64,000 bases of DNA. It comes from Diaporthe sp. PMI_573. Its lineage: Eukaryota > Ascomycota > Sordariomycetes > Diaporthales > Diaporthaceae. The translations under genes were made by a program, and so were the position numbers. The notes under the pieces were generated by a model. It worked only from the letters and a program-made list of their open reading frames with translations. It was not told the DNA's origin and made no database searches. The stretch is from contig JAJTUP010000076.1 in the NCBI GenBank assembly GCA_021399435.1, positions 124,001 to 188,000 of the forward strand, in the 5' to 3' direction. Below, in pieces: positions 22,401-32,850 of this stretch (position 1 is the stretch's first letter; every line of letters starts with the position of its first letter).

Positions 22401-24276
22401 TCATTTCATAATTCTTAATTAGGGGTTGGCTTTATCGCCCTTCCTCCGTCCCTGACCGGGTCTTGTTTTACAAATGCTGTAGTTATCTGAAATTGAAAGT
22501 AACTTTAAGAATATTAAAAACGGGCCACCAAATATGCATAGACGACCCGATTCTGCCGGACCCTCAGAGCTGGACGAGGAAACGACCGAGAAGCAATAGG
22601 GCTCCGACGCGAGAGAAAACACAAAGATAATGAAAAAGGGCCGGAAGGGCCACGAAGGCAACAACAGCCGGTGGTGTGGTTCTGATCAGACAAAGTCACA
22701 GGTTTCAAGTTATAATAGAAGAAGATTGAGATTGATTGTTGCTTCTGCTCTCGAGAGTGGCGGAAGCTTGCCGGTACTTATAGTGCCGGCGCCAAGAAAG
22801 AAAAACCATCGCGCTAAGCAACGCAAAACACTGCACCCCGTAACACAATATTAAGTTGATAAATATAGAATCGTAAATAATATAGAGCCTCCCCTTTCCC
22901 TATTTCAAACTTTAGAAATTGGGATATCCTAATTATGATCCATGTTTGGTAGGAGTAATAAGACTTATAAGCCTAGGGGCCTGCGAGTATGCTGAACATC
23001 TCTTCTGGTTAACATGATTTTGTGATAATCAGAGTGGCCAATGGAGTATATAAGAAAAGAATCTGGTATGGTGGTAGAATAAGGAGATTTTTGAAATCGC
23101 TCCAACAAATAGATAGTTAATCCGGTTCCCCATCTGAGTTTTTAGGATCCATTTTCATAGTTCGGCAAATACAGGCCTTGGTTTACTGTAGTTATGAGTT
23201 TCACATAGAAATAAGAACCTTTGTGTCTCGATCACTTAATACATACGAAACGCGTAGACAAGGGACAGGATTCAGAAAAATGGTTCACCTAGTTAGGTCT
23301 AGAATTTAGCACAGAAGGACGCGAAACGTGATCAACAAGTACAGTCAAAGGCGAAATGGGTTTCGCTCAAATCTTTAGATAACATGTCAATTATCCGGAT
23401 CGAGGGTTCTGGTCAGAGAGATCAACATTGAAGAGACGAGAGCGCCCAGCACCTTCGGTCCATCCTTCGCTTCGTGTCTATTTAGCTCAACAGGATATGT
23501 TGGTAAAAGCAGCTTAACGTAAGTGATACGGGACATTACTGCTCGTGATTGAATTATGAAAATTCAATTCATATCAGAAATTGAGGAATGAAATACTATA
23601 GCAAGACTTTTGTTCCAGTTAAGTCATATGATGATCGCGTCCCCCTATATGCATACCAGACGAAGGTTCTTCATGTTTCGCATCCTCGAGCTAACATTTT
23701 TAAAACCTAGAACACCAATTCTCGATTCGAAACATCTAAATATCTTTTTCAACCCCGCCCCTCCAAAAAGGTTTTTAGCCGGACAGCCTAGAGCAGCACA
23801 GCTTCATTGACGGTACACACTTTCTTTACCACAACTTCTAAATAGTCCAGAGTGCCTTAGCCGAGCTACTCGCCTCTAAATTATGTTTCTAAGACTGATC
23901 GAAATACTGTACCTTGTTCCGCGTCTTTATAACGAATGAGATGCCTTGATTTGAAGACAAAAAGACATTAATTTTTCAAACATAAGGCCCGCGACGAGCT
24001 GTGCGGCTCAATTATTCGATCACAATGGGTCGTGGTTGATCTTGCCCGATATAGTGGACTCTAGAAAAATGACTATTCAAATCGAACGTACTCATGCTGC
24101 TTACCCTAGCATTCTCCTTAAATAAGACTTAAATTGTTACATACATAGTAAAGATCTCATCGTAGTATAACACCTATTCAAGAGCAAGCGCAAATTCGAA
24201 TATGAAAAGAACAACACATCAAGCGAACGCGACACGACCACCAGAAGACATATGTGAATACATCCTGGTAAACCAC
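19448..24276. other. Long gene-poor stretch
   Basis: Nearly 5 kb without a convincing gene. At 19655-19864 (minus) a frame has one hydrophobic span, VVFSYPLIIFMLIFTGFTTT, possibly an exon of a membrane protein. At 20988-21276 (plus) a stop-free frame without ATG reads coding-like (LLRHELGYQLVERPQGALFY) but matches nothing I know. From 22.3 to 24.2 kb the DNA is very AT-rich and shows no frame, repeat or motif I can support. Confidence 0.4.
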
Positions 24277-25077
24277 TCATTCGCTGCCGGATTCGTATTC
24301 CTCACCGACTGCCTCTTCCTCATCTGGGTCACCTCCCCCTGGAGTCTCGCTCATGTCGCTAACATCGTCTTCTTTATTCTCATCACTCTCACTACGTTTG
24401 AATCGTCGACGGCCTCGAGACGAAAGTTCGTAGCAGGCTTTGACAAAATCTGGGTATGTGGCAGGAAGTTTCAGCTGAAAGTCCAACATCTCTTCAATCG
24501 GGGTATTGCGGAGCCCTCTTCGTAAATTCAAGATCTTCATCTCGTCCGTCCAGGCTTTGTTTGCCGCCATCCGTTCAAAGCGTGAGAGGAAATCCGCGAA
24601 CTGCTCATCTGAAGCCATCTCAGGCCCGCGAGCATCGTCCTGAAAGCCCTCTTCATCATACGATGTTGTCAAATTGTGACCTATATAATTCAACAAGTCC
24701 GTATAATTGAAGGTCCTGGTGACATCTGCTAGATCCAGGGCTGGGGACACTTGCTCTTGGACGTTCAAGCATATGTGACAGAGTGTGTAAAAGAACACGA
24801 TCATCTCCCTAAGCTCAGGATCGGCCTCGTTCTTTGTGATCGCATTCTTGTCGATTTTGATTTTAGCATCCATGTAGAGACGCCAAACATGGTAGTTCTT
24901 CAAATCAGTGAGCTTCGGGGGCTCCGGTAGTCGAGCACCTTGGATCGACAGATATCTCGCAGATTCTTGATTAACACGGCTTTTCAACACCGCAAGCTCG
25001 TGTTTGAGCTCCTCGAGCTGTTGCTGAAATTCAGTCATTTTCTTTGGGAACCACTTTTCCTCACAAGAGAAAAGCAA
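24277..25077 (-). mobile_element. LTR-retrotransposon gag ORF
   Basis: A 266-codon frame. It begins with a coiled-coil-like segment (KMTEFQQQLEELKHELAVLK), then a gag-type domain: LTDLKNYHVWRLYMDAKIKI, later FADFLSRFERMAANKAWTDE, then LRRGLRNTPIEEMLDFQLKL and YPDFVKACYEL, as in fungal retrotransposon Gag. The end is basic then acidic (RGRRRFKRSESDENKE, DPDEEEAVGEEYESGSE). Capsid-like assembly is the expected role. No zinc knuckle, protease or pol follows downstream on the minus strand, and no LTR was identified, so the element is incomplete. A 100-bp remnant of the same gag lies at 5835-5940. If the first ATG at 25077 is wrong, MTEFQQ at about 25038 is the likelier start. Confidence 0.65.
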
Positions 25078-26103
25078 TACCGTTGTGGAAATTAAGACGC
25101 TGAAAAGCTCATGGAAAAAGAGGTATACGCTGGGGAAGAAACACCTGCTTTATATAATCTACAGCCCTGTGTAAGTACAATGCATGAGCTTCATCGATTC
25201 TAACTTGAGATCTGCAAGTTCGTGAAGTAAATTATACAGTACTGTAGCATCAAAATTCAGTCTGCAGCGAAATTCGCTTTCTCAAAAATACTATATATTT
25301 TGAGAAGTACGCTTGAAGTACATATTGTAGCTTGAGCGTCCCTATACATATGTACAGTACTATATTGGCGAAAAACCAAAGACCAAATGTAACAAAACTA
25401 TAATAAGTCCTTTGCAGCATACTACATGATTTCTCAGGAAGTGCTGTACGACATGGTACAATACCTTATTATAATCTTGTGGCGATTCCCTAGAGCCGGG
25501 CCGCATTGACGCTTGATGCTGATGCCAGTGTCGGGCGTCGGGCCCCATCTACGTCTTAGAAGCACCGGCCTTCCCGTGACCAGGTTGAGATATCCGATTG
25601 GGGGCCTGAGAGTGAGGCGGGGAAACTGCTCTGCGAAGTACAAATGAAAAGGACCATCATCTCGCCAAAAATACCGGGATTTTGTTGGTCAATCTGACAC
25701 TTGGCAAGGAAAGCCGCAAGGTGATCTGTCACCAAAAGTAAACCGAAATGTTCAACGAATTGGTAGTTATTTATTGCCCCCAGATGTACAGTACAGTACA
25801 GTACCAGAAATGTATTTATTTAAATCGAGGTGGCGGTTCTAGCCGCCGAATCTGGCTGGGGCGCCCCGCCATTTTCGACACGGCGGGCCCAGGTCCCCAA
25901 GAAGGACCGTGTACTTATCAGGCAACCAAAGTCCCTCTTATTCCGCGCCGTAGGCAGTTATCCAGAGAGAGTGTTGGGAGCTAGTCTCGGCTCCTCGAGG
26001 CCCTTCCGCCAATAACTCAAAATGGCCCTCGGTGCCAGCCATCCCTTACCCTCAAAACGCGCTTCTCGAGATTTAAAGGTCCCAGGCTATTTGTTGGGAG
26101 GGC
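25078..26103. other. Intergenic, no supported gene
   Basis: A short GTACA tandem repeat lies at 25787-25805. A GC-richer patch at 25825-26020 is open in two frames but has no motif. Confidence 0.35.
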
Positions 26104-26895
26104 TTGAAAAAGCGACATTGTAGGCGCCTTGCAAAATCGAAGAAAACTGATGACTTGATCTTTTGTAATCGTGGGGTCAATGGCGTCAGAGGGCCGTTCT
26201 GTTTGAGCTTTGTCTTTCAGCCTACCGACTCCAGCGCATACTTATATATTGGCTTCCGTCGCAGTCTGGGAGGCAACGTCTCAGGCGCGAGCCGCGCTGA
26301 GGCCGCCTTCTGGATCCGAAATATTGTCTTTCTAAATGACTTCCTGAAGATGCTTTCGCCAATTAGATGGGGATTAAATTTGATCAATTCATTTCCTAGT
26401 GAGCTATGTCTACTCATCGACCAGAGGGCAAAGTGTGCATCCGCCACCGAACCACTTGAGGTCATTTGGGTTAGAGATCCACAGCCAAAAGCATCAAGTA
26501 CTTGCCCGCTTATGTCGGTGAAACCCCAAGACAATGGAGAAACTCTGGCTAAAGACCATCCGTTCATGCAACTCAAGGATTTAGCTGTCAAAGCAGTGTT
26601 GGAAGAGTTTGCTTCGTGGAAGATCGAGCAGATGGGGACGGGCACAACGGAGTCTCTAGGATCTGCCCAAGGAGAGTTGGAACAAGCCTTCGGCGACCAG
26701 CACGACTCGTTCATCGCGCTCGGTGCGGTTAGAATCCACGAGCTCACTGCCCAACAAGGCCACGACGGCCGATCCCCAGACAAGGCGGAGTCGCCCTCGC
26801 TACCAAAACGTCGGCGAGACGAAACGCCGGACGACACTGGATGTGTGATGGCTCCGAAGCGTGCGCGGCACCAATCAGAAGGAATCGAAAGATGA
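26104..26895 (+). CDS. Hypothetical, probably nuclear protein
   Basis: The frame is open for 263 codons but starts at TTG; the first ATG is at about residue 83 (26350), so an upstream exon or a shorter product is likely. The second half is charged and helix-prone (LKDLAVKAVLEEFASWKIEQ). The tail carries two basic clusters, PKRRRDETPDD and PKRARH, that look like a bipartite nuclear signal. No DNA-binding domain is visible. GC content and codon pattern are gene-like compared with the AT-rich flank. Family unknown. Confidence 0.4.
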   Translation: MKKRHCRRLAKSKKTDDLIFCNRGVNGVRGPFCLSFVFQPTDSSAYLYIGFRRSLGGNVSGASRAEAAFWIRNIVFLNDFLKMLSPIRWGLNLINSFPSELCLLIDQRAKCASATEPLEVIWVRDPQPKASSTCPLMSVKPQDNGETLAKDHPFMQLKDLAVKAVLEEFASWKIEQMGTGTTESLGSAQGELEQAFGDQHDSFIALGAVRIHELTAQQGHDGRSPDKAESPSLPKRRRDETPDDTGCVMAPKRARHQSEGIER

Positions 26896-26918
26896 GACAT
26901 CAAGCGAAACTGCGGCCG

Positions 26919-27248
26919 TCACAAAGTCAATTCTTCAAGTAGCGAAAGAACTCCCAGGGCCATCTCCTCTGCTTTGTCATGATGACCTTGTCGGTTCAGG
27001 TTATGCGCCAAGTTGAGCATCACCCGCGGAGTCGGGAGTGAAGGGATGTCTCCGAACTGAGCCAAGAGATCTCGGAGAAGCCGTTCTTCTTCGAGACGAT
27101 TTGTGACGACACGCTTTATGTAGTCGAGACGAACAGAGACAGCAAGTCGGCTGATCGTTCCAAGCTCGGTATCAAAGATATCAGTAGTGCATTTCCAAAA
27201 TTGTGCCATGGCCTTGCGAGTACAGAACCTAGCAAGACGACAGTGCAA
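26919..27248 (-). CDS. Possible TPR-protein C-terminal fragment
   Basis: The last 35 residues, PRVMLNLAHNLNRQGHHDKA then EEMALGVLSLLEE, form one tetratricopeptide-like helical pair. Such repeats also occur in the broken TPR-2EXR gene at 30.4-31.9 kb. The rest is not recognisable. It may be the 3' exon of a larger lost gene. Confidence 0.3.
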   Translation of the reverse strand: MHCRLARFCTRKAMAQFWKCTTDIFDTELGTISRLAVSVRLDYIKRVVTNRLEEERLLRDLLAQFGDIPSLPTPRVMLNLAHNLNRQGHHDKAEEMALGVLSLLEELTL

Positions 27249-27275
27249 TCGCTTAGGTCCCTAGCATAGGCAAAG

Positions 27276-27779
27276 ATGTTCCAATACTTACTTTCGAGCG
27301 ACGGGCCCTCGGACCTGACACTTCTGGATGAACCCATGCTCTTTCGCGGTTTCGCACACGATCTGCAGCGCTTTCTAATCGATAACGCCGATGAGCTCTC
27401 CATGTCCCCTGCCGCCGTCGAAATCCTCAAAAAGGCGTTTACTGGCGAGGATTCGTTCGATTTCACCCAATCTCGTGGCAAGCTATCAGTATCCGACCTT
27501 GTTGCACTCGTGAGCAGCGAGGCTATGAACAATGTCAAGACTGCAAACGTCTCTGGGTTCGACTCCGCCACCGACCTAAAGACCGTGGCTACTATCCTGA
27601 AACAACTCAGACTTGATAGCTTGTACTTGCTGGCTCGCCCTGATCGGGTGTCTGACAACCTTGCTGAGACGCTAGGGGCTCTTGCAGAGTGCTCCGACCA
27701 GCCTCTAGTACGCCAGAGGCTTGTCTCGTGCTGGAGTAAACCCCGTTCTTTTTGGCTCTGGTGTCCAAGATGTTTATGA
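27276..27779 (+). CDS. LRR-like hypothetical protein fragment
   Basis: From an ATG at 27276 the frame reads MFQYLLSSDGPSDLTLLDEP, then GKLSVSDLVALVSSEAMNNV and KTANVSGFDSATDLKTVATI, a spacing of Leu/Val and Asn resembling leucine-rich repeats. Sense about residue 150 onward (SWSKPRSFWLW) is lost, suggesting truncation near 27730, where a different frame takes over. Codon use is more GC-rich than in the neighbours. Role unknown. Confidence 0.4.
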   Translation: MFQYLLSSDGPSDLTLLDEPMLFRGFAHDLQRFLIDNADELSMSPAAVEILKKAFTGEDSFDFTQSRGKLSVSDLVALVSSEAMNNVKTANVSGFDSATDLKTVATILKQLRLDSLYLLARPDRVSDNLAETLGALAECSDQPLVRQRLVSCWSKPRSFWLWCPRCL

Positions 27780-27837
27780 TGGGCACTTTCACAAGCAAAT
27801 CTACCTCGTTTTATTAGACTGGGAGCCCCTTGTGTCA

Positions 27838-28293
27838 ATGCACCGAATAGGTGGTATCTTCGAATATCTACAGGATCACGTCTACGATGAAATAACACAC
27901 GAGATTCGGATTCAAGGAACAGGTATTACGATCAGTATTGACAGTATTGTAGAGAAGTATAGCTACTCAGGAATCATGAACATTTCTGAACTAGAGCAAG
28001 GTACAGAGGCTTTGTATCTCACTCAGACGGTAAGGCCTATCAAGATTGCTCGAAATGAGAGTGAGGATCCTCCCCAGTGCCATTTGGCTTTCCTTCATTG
28101 GAGGATGGCCCCAATTTGTGGGGAGCGGGGTGTATCATGGAGGTTTGTGGATATGGGTCCGGTCTTTGAAACTATTAAAGATCTTATGGAGTATGGTTCC
28201 GATATATCATCTACGCATATACGGCGTTTCAAAGGTATGAGGGATTTGATCAACAACACAGAGAGATTAAGGCATCAGTACAACCGCAAGTAG
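27838..28293 (+). CDS. Hypothetical protein
   Basis: From the ATG at 27838 (MHRIGGIFEYLQDHVYDEIT) about 151 residues follow without interruption. The frame is open upstream to 27721. The product is acidic and globular-looking with no signal peptide or known motif. It directly follows the truncated LRR-like ORF in another frame, so the junction near 27730 may be a rearrangement point. Confidence 0.35.
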   Translation: MHRIGGIFEYLQDHVYDEITHEIRIQGTGITISIDSIVEKYSYSGIMNISELEQGTEALYLTQTVRPIKIARNESEDPPQCHLAFLHWRMAPICGERGVSWRFVDMGPVFETIKDLMEYGSDISSTHIRRFKGMRDLINNTERLRHQYNRK

Positions 28294-28439
28294 GAGCTTT
28301 AGACTTTAGACATACAATAACTTCAGGAGATGTGTTAGCGTATCTCCAAGCAGTAGATGCTTCTGGAACATGCGATGTGACCCCAGTTGTGGGGAACTGC
28401 TAAGATACCTGCGAGATAGAGTCTAAATCTAGGACGTGA

Positions 28440-29355
28440 TAGATACAGAAGCAATGTTCCACTCTTCGTAGCCAACCTTATCTTCGACACCAAAGGCTTC
28501 GAGGATTTTTCATACCTCGTCCGCAATTCTGGTGCCTATATGCCTACCAACCTCGGGGATTCCAAGTGTGATCTTGCAAGGCTTGTTGTTTTCGTCTCGG
28601 AAAAAGCAGACAACACCATATAGAGAGGCACGATTAGGTGCCCGCCACCCATCGAAGGAAATATGTACCAAGCCTGGTGCCTTCTTGAGGCCCTCAATAA
28701 CCGTACTCTTATGCAGATCGAACTGCTTTTTCGCAAGATCTCGAACTGAATTGGCAGTAATATGCGCCTTTTGGGCTTTGACTGATGGGTTGAGATACTC
28801 GAAGATGGCGCGAAGCTTTCGGTCCGTAGCTATTGAAAAGGGGAGGTTCGAATCCACGATCCACTCAACAACCAGCCTCTGGAAGTGTTCTCTGTTGAAT
28901 TTCTTGATCAAGGTATTTGCAAGTGATTGCTCGTGAAGGTTATCGGGGTTCAGCTTGAAGTGATCAAGGATCGATTCGGGGTTTCTCGACTTGAGGTTCT
29001 TCGCGATGGCATCGGCAGCTAGTTCGGCCTTCGACTTTTGCTGTCCTTCGGGGGCTGAAATCCGGTGATCTTCGAAGAGATGATTGTGCGCATTTTGCAA
29101 GCCATTGAAAACGAAGGCCTCGATCGTCCGCTTCCTTTCCGAAACACAGACTTTGCAAGCGAATTTGCGTTCGACGCCCTTCGAGATATCCCAACCATAC
29201 TGCCAACTCCAATGGCGGTGTGTACCCTGCTGTTCCGTGAATGTCCATCCGCGAAACTGACGAAGAAGAACAGCTTCGGCTTCTTCATCGGTTAGCGGCG
29301 GAGGCCGTTCACCAAGACGATGGGCCGTTGACTGCGAAGCTGAGGATTCGGGCAT
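28440..29355 (-). mobile_element. hAT transposase N-terminal half (BED finger and start of DDE domain), interrupted
   Basis: The ATG at 29355 opens a 281-codon frame. It has a BED-type finger with FACKVCVSERK and then HNHLFEDH (C-x2-C...H-x4-H). A linker follows with LANTLIKKFNREHFQRLVVE, and the first catalytic block KKAPGLVHISFDGWRAPN contains the leading Asp of the hAT DDE core. A TGA at 28510-28512 interrupts, after which the same frame continues recognisably (KILEAFGVEDKVGYEEWN) to about 28440. The remaining catalytic residues and the dimerisation domain are missing. A second hAT piece lies head-to-head at 29480-29797. Confidence 0.8.
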
Positions 29356-29479
29356 CTGTCCTAGGATGCGATCGTAGAATTCGCAATTGTCGACGCGACA
29401 AAATTTCGCACGAAGACCCCACTGTTTGGCGCCTGCTAAATGGTCAGCCTAGCCTCGTAATTCCCCGGCTAGTTGTTTC

Positions 29480-29797
29480 TGGGGGTCCTATTGGATCTTC
29501 GACCGTGGGCACTTCCAGATGCTGCTCACAAGATATATCATCAACAGTCACAAGCCCTTTTCTGACGCCGAGGATCCACACCTCCGCAGGATCTTCGACT
29601 CTCTCAACCCAGGAGTCGAATCCCACAATGCGCATATCACAGCTAATACTGTACGCGCCAGGGCCATTGCAGCGTGGACAACACACAAGACGACTATTAT
29701 GAAGGTACTAGCTGATGCCCCCGGCTTGATTCATATTTCATACGACGGCTGGACTGCCCCTAACAAGAATTTTTGTCAAGCAATTGTTGTGCTTTAG
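29480..29797 (+). mobile_element. Second hAT transposase fragment, opposite strand
   Basis: Plus-strand frame reads FDRGHFQMLLTRYIINSHKP, then HLRRIFDSLNPGVESHNAHI, and DAPGLIHISYDGWTAPNKN. It parallels the 28.4-29.4 kb element (IFEYLNPSVKAQKAHITANS, LVHISFDGWRAPN) but differs at many residues, so it comes from a related, separate element. Only about 100 codons remain, ending just after the first catalytic Asp. Confidence 0.75.
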
Positions 29798-30376
29798 CAA
29801 TTGGTTTATATAGACTAATGCCAATTTACACAAATATATAATATTTATTTCGTATCTTTATTTCAGAAAACGCAGCTTACATGTGGGTGTTGAAGGAAAT
29901 AAGGAATTAAAATGATCTTAGCAACAAGAACATATGACTAACAACCGAAAAAAGATACGCCCTTTAGTAATTGTAATTTCGTATAAAATAACTAAACGTA
30001 CACTACAATCTTACACAGCGGGATTCCGAAGGATTTATGGTCAGATCAACTCTATAGGCAACACCAAGATCCTCATGTTCTTCAGTGCTTAGTAAAATTC
30101 AACGATCGGGACGTTTCCTGAGGGTTTTCATCGCTGATGGCACCACAGCCCCGGAGGTTCCCAAACTAGTGGTGTGAAACTCTGGACAGAGTCACCGCGG
30201 TTGTTGTTGGTGAAGAGGGGACTTTCGAGGTTTATCTCTTTCAGCACAAGGTTACGTTCTGTTTGGGGGGGGGGTATCGGTTGACTGGGATCAGAGTGTT
30301 GGCGGTGAGTCCGAAAATTAGTTACCAATCATACCTAAAGGGACCAGTGACAATCCTTGTCCGCATGGTCAAACCA
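29798..30376. other. Intergenic, AT-rich
   Basis: Contains a run of ten G at 30265-30274. No gene seen. Confidence 0.4.
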
Positions 30377-31855
30377 TCAGTCATGAGTACTATCCCGATT
30401 TTGGTTATCCATGAGAACCTGAACTATTTTATCTGTGTAACCGATATTGTGCCGCCGGAAATACTCTAATGCAAATGTATGAAAATGACTCCATTTATCA
30501 CAACCCAACAATTCTCTAGACGGATCTGATAGGTTGGACGTCTTACGGCGGACCCATCTGAGCAATGGCTTCTCTGAATGATGTATTTCGAAACGTGTAG
30601 GAAGAACTGGTAGTTCAGATGAATAAGTAAGGACGAATTCATGAGGGGCAATATTATCACGACCCCATCGTGAAACGGTACGATTTGTTGGCACCAGATC
30701 TTCTTCGTATATATTCTTGAAATCCTCCGCCCAAAAGCAAATTGGACACGGTGATTTCTTATACAACTTCCAAACAGAAGAGGTGTATTTATCAGGGAAT
30801 TCTTCGCAGTGGTGAGCTGACCATACTTGTTGGTATTCTCCTGGTGACAAGAGATATCGCTCTGCGTCATGCCTGGACAATACCCACAGTTATTGCAGCT
30901 GAGGGAGATCACGAAGGAGACTGGGGATGGTCTCTTTGGCCCATTGAAGAGCAACTTTCTGGAAAGGGAGAATTTCAGCCATCAAGAGAGGGTTCAGCTG
31001 CTCAACATCGCCCGTGATATAAAAAATATCTTGCGCAAAATTGACAGCCAGGGGAACGTTCTGCTCTCCAAGAACAATAAAGTCATGATTGTGATAGGAA
31101 TATTGTTGAAAATAGATTCCATAGCTTTCTTTACACACCAAAGGCAGGTTTTGGGTTTGGGTGTAAGCCGTTTTGATCTTGTTATCCTGCACACAAAGTT
31201 TGACAATTTTAGTCTGCATCACGCTATGGGCTGCTGCGAGTTCCCAAACTAAATTGCGAATCTCAGGAGGTAGCAAGGGGAAGAGTGCGAATTGGATCGA
31301 CCCTTTTGGCTGAATTCTCCCGGTTGTTGATGGATGTGATTGTGAAAGCCTGCGCTGCATTTTAGCAAGATACTCAAGTATCTTGGTTGTTTTCTGCACG
31401 AAAGGGTCTTTCAGGCTATTCGGCTGTTGTAAAGATGCTAGTACCTCCAGGACCAGAGTTTCGGCTTTATCCTTGTTATCCAGTATCGCATACACAGATG
31501 CTAGGTTGCACTTGCAGACGAGTGTCTCCGTTTGAGAATGACCCTCTTGTTGCATCTTCATTAATGTGAGATTAAGTATATCTTTTGCCTCGGTGTGCTT
31601 CTTCTGCTTCACGTATATTGAAGCCATGTTATTTAGAATTGCAAGTTTGTCGGGGTCTCCCCGTTTCATGCGTACAAGGGTCTCTATCAAAACCCCCTCT
31701 GCTTTCTTGTACTTTCCCTCTGTGTAGAGGTTCATCCAAGAATTTGCGACATTCTCTTCTTTCTCAGGCTGCCAGGTTTTAAAAATTCGAGTATTTCCGA
31801 CATCGGTAAAAGTGGCATTGTTCAAAGCCTGTTCGATACGGTATAGAAAAGCCAT
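30377..31855 (-). pseudogene. TPR-2EXR fusion gene with a single premature stop
   Basis: One frame of 493 codons from the ATG at 31855 to the stop at 30377 is broken only by TAA at 30890-30892 (after residue 321). Residues about 40-140 hold kinesin-light-chain-like tetratricopeptide repeats (LAILNNMASIYVKQKKHTEA; LVCKCNLASVYAILDNKDKA). Residues 187-208, IQFALFPLLPPEIRNLVWEL, mark a 2EXR domain, a fungal domain of unknown function named for its E-x-R motif. Beyond the stop the protein-like sequence continues with RYLLSPGEYQQVW and KPLLRWVRRKTSN. CAA to TAA would explain the stop with one C-to-T change. Loss of function is likely, but a truncated 321-residue product or stop readthrough cannot be excluded. 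No intron signals were needed. Confidence 0.75.
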
Positions 31856-32382
31856 GTTGCTCTACAGAGAAAGAAATGATTTATAATTGTTCTGTCACAC
31901 GACGTGTCTTAAGATGATACTGGGCGTTTATATTATAATTGAGAGATGGAAACGATTCGCTACCTAGAGAAATTATGGTACATTCACTGCATTATATAGG
32001 ATTCTCTGAGGCTGGATTTGAGTGAGGGCTGTAAGCCTACACCACTTTAAGATATAAAGAAATCGTTTTGAGAATGACAGTCTCCGATGCTTCGGACGAG
32101 GTAGGACTCAGGGATACATATTCGGAACGCGTAACCTTATACAAGCTTATAGGGCTTACCCACACTCTGCACTTGCATCAAACAATGATTCGCCGTCTAC
32201 AATAAGGAAGCAAGATCTTTATATGATAAAAGGAACTAGAGCAGAATCGCAATTCCCTATGCCCCTGAGCATACATGCAGAACAGAAATACAACACAAAA
32301 TTCGAAAAGACCTGCTTTGACACTGTAAGTCAAGCAAATCAAGTTCATTTTTAGACTTAGTGTTTTCTATTTTTTTCCTTTT
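31856..32382. other. Intergenic upstream region
   Basis: AT-rich, no gene. It lies between the TPR-2EXR gene start and the tandem palindromic repeat. Confidence 0.4.
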
Positions 32383-32426
32383 TGCCATTCTTTTAGAATG
32401 GTTATGCCATTCTTTTAGAATGGTTA
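32383..32426. repeat. Perfect tandem duplication of a 22-bp unit with internal palindrome
   Basis: Units 32383-32404 and 32405-32426 are identical. Each contains CCATTCTTTTAGAATGG, two 7-bp inverted arms around TTT. The pair lies about 425 bp before the DUF3716 start. It could be a paired regulator-binding site or a small replication-slippage product. Confidence 0.7.
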
Positions 32427-32850
32427 TTGGTCCCGTACTGGTTCGAAAACTCCAATACCAGTCTTCCCACCAAAAAATATATAAAATCTGTGCCCAGTCA
32501 CGCAGCGCCCACCAAAATGATGGCTGATTTTTGCTCTATTTAATGAGCATGGTCTCTAATCTTGCCGACCCTCATAGCGGTCAGGATTCGGGAATGAATT
32601 TCTGATTATTGTTTGTTTTGTCCCTGTTTTTCCCATAGCGGGATCGGTGTTTTGTTTGCAACTCAGTTTTTTGTGTATGTGTGCTTTCTATTGGTTAGGT
32701 ACTGTTCGCGGGCATCATAGCGTTACTTCGGCTCGCTCGTTATGTAAGCCGCTGCCTCGGGAGTTTCATCAACGGGGTTGGGATTCGTCGTGGCTAGACC
32801 TTCGAACTCTATTTTTTCTCCAAAACATCATACGACTTCATGTTATCCTA

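Noticed and set aside
27116..27898. 260-codon minus-strand frame
   Set aside because: Arg/Ser-rich shadow of the LRR-like plus-strand frame; no family features.
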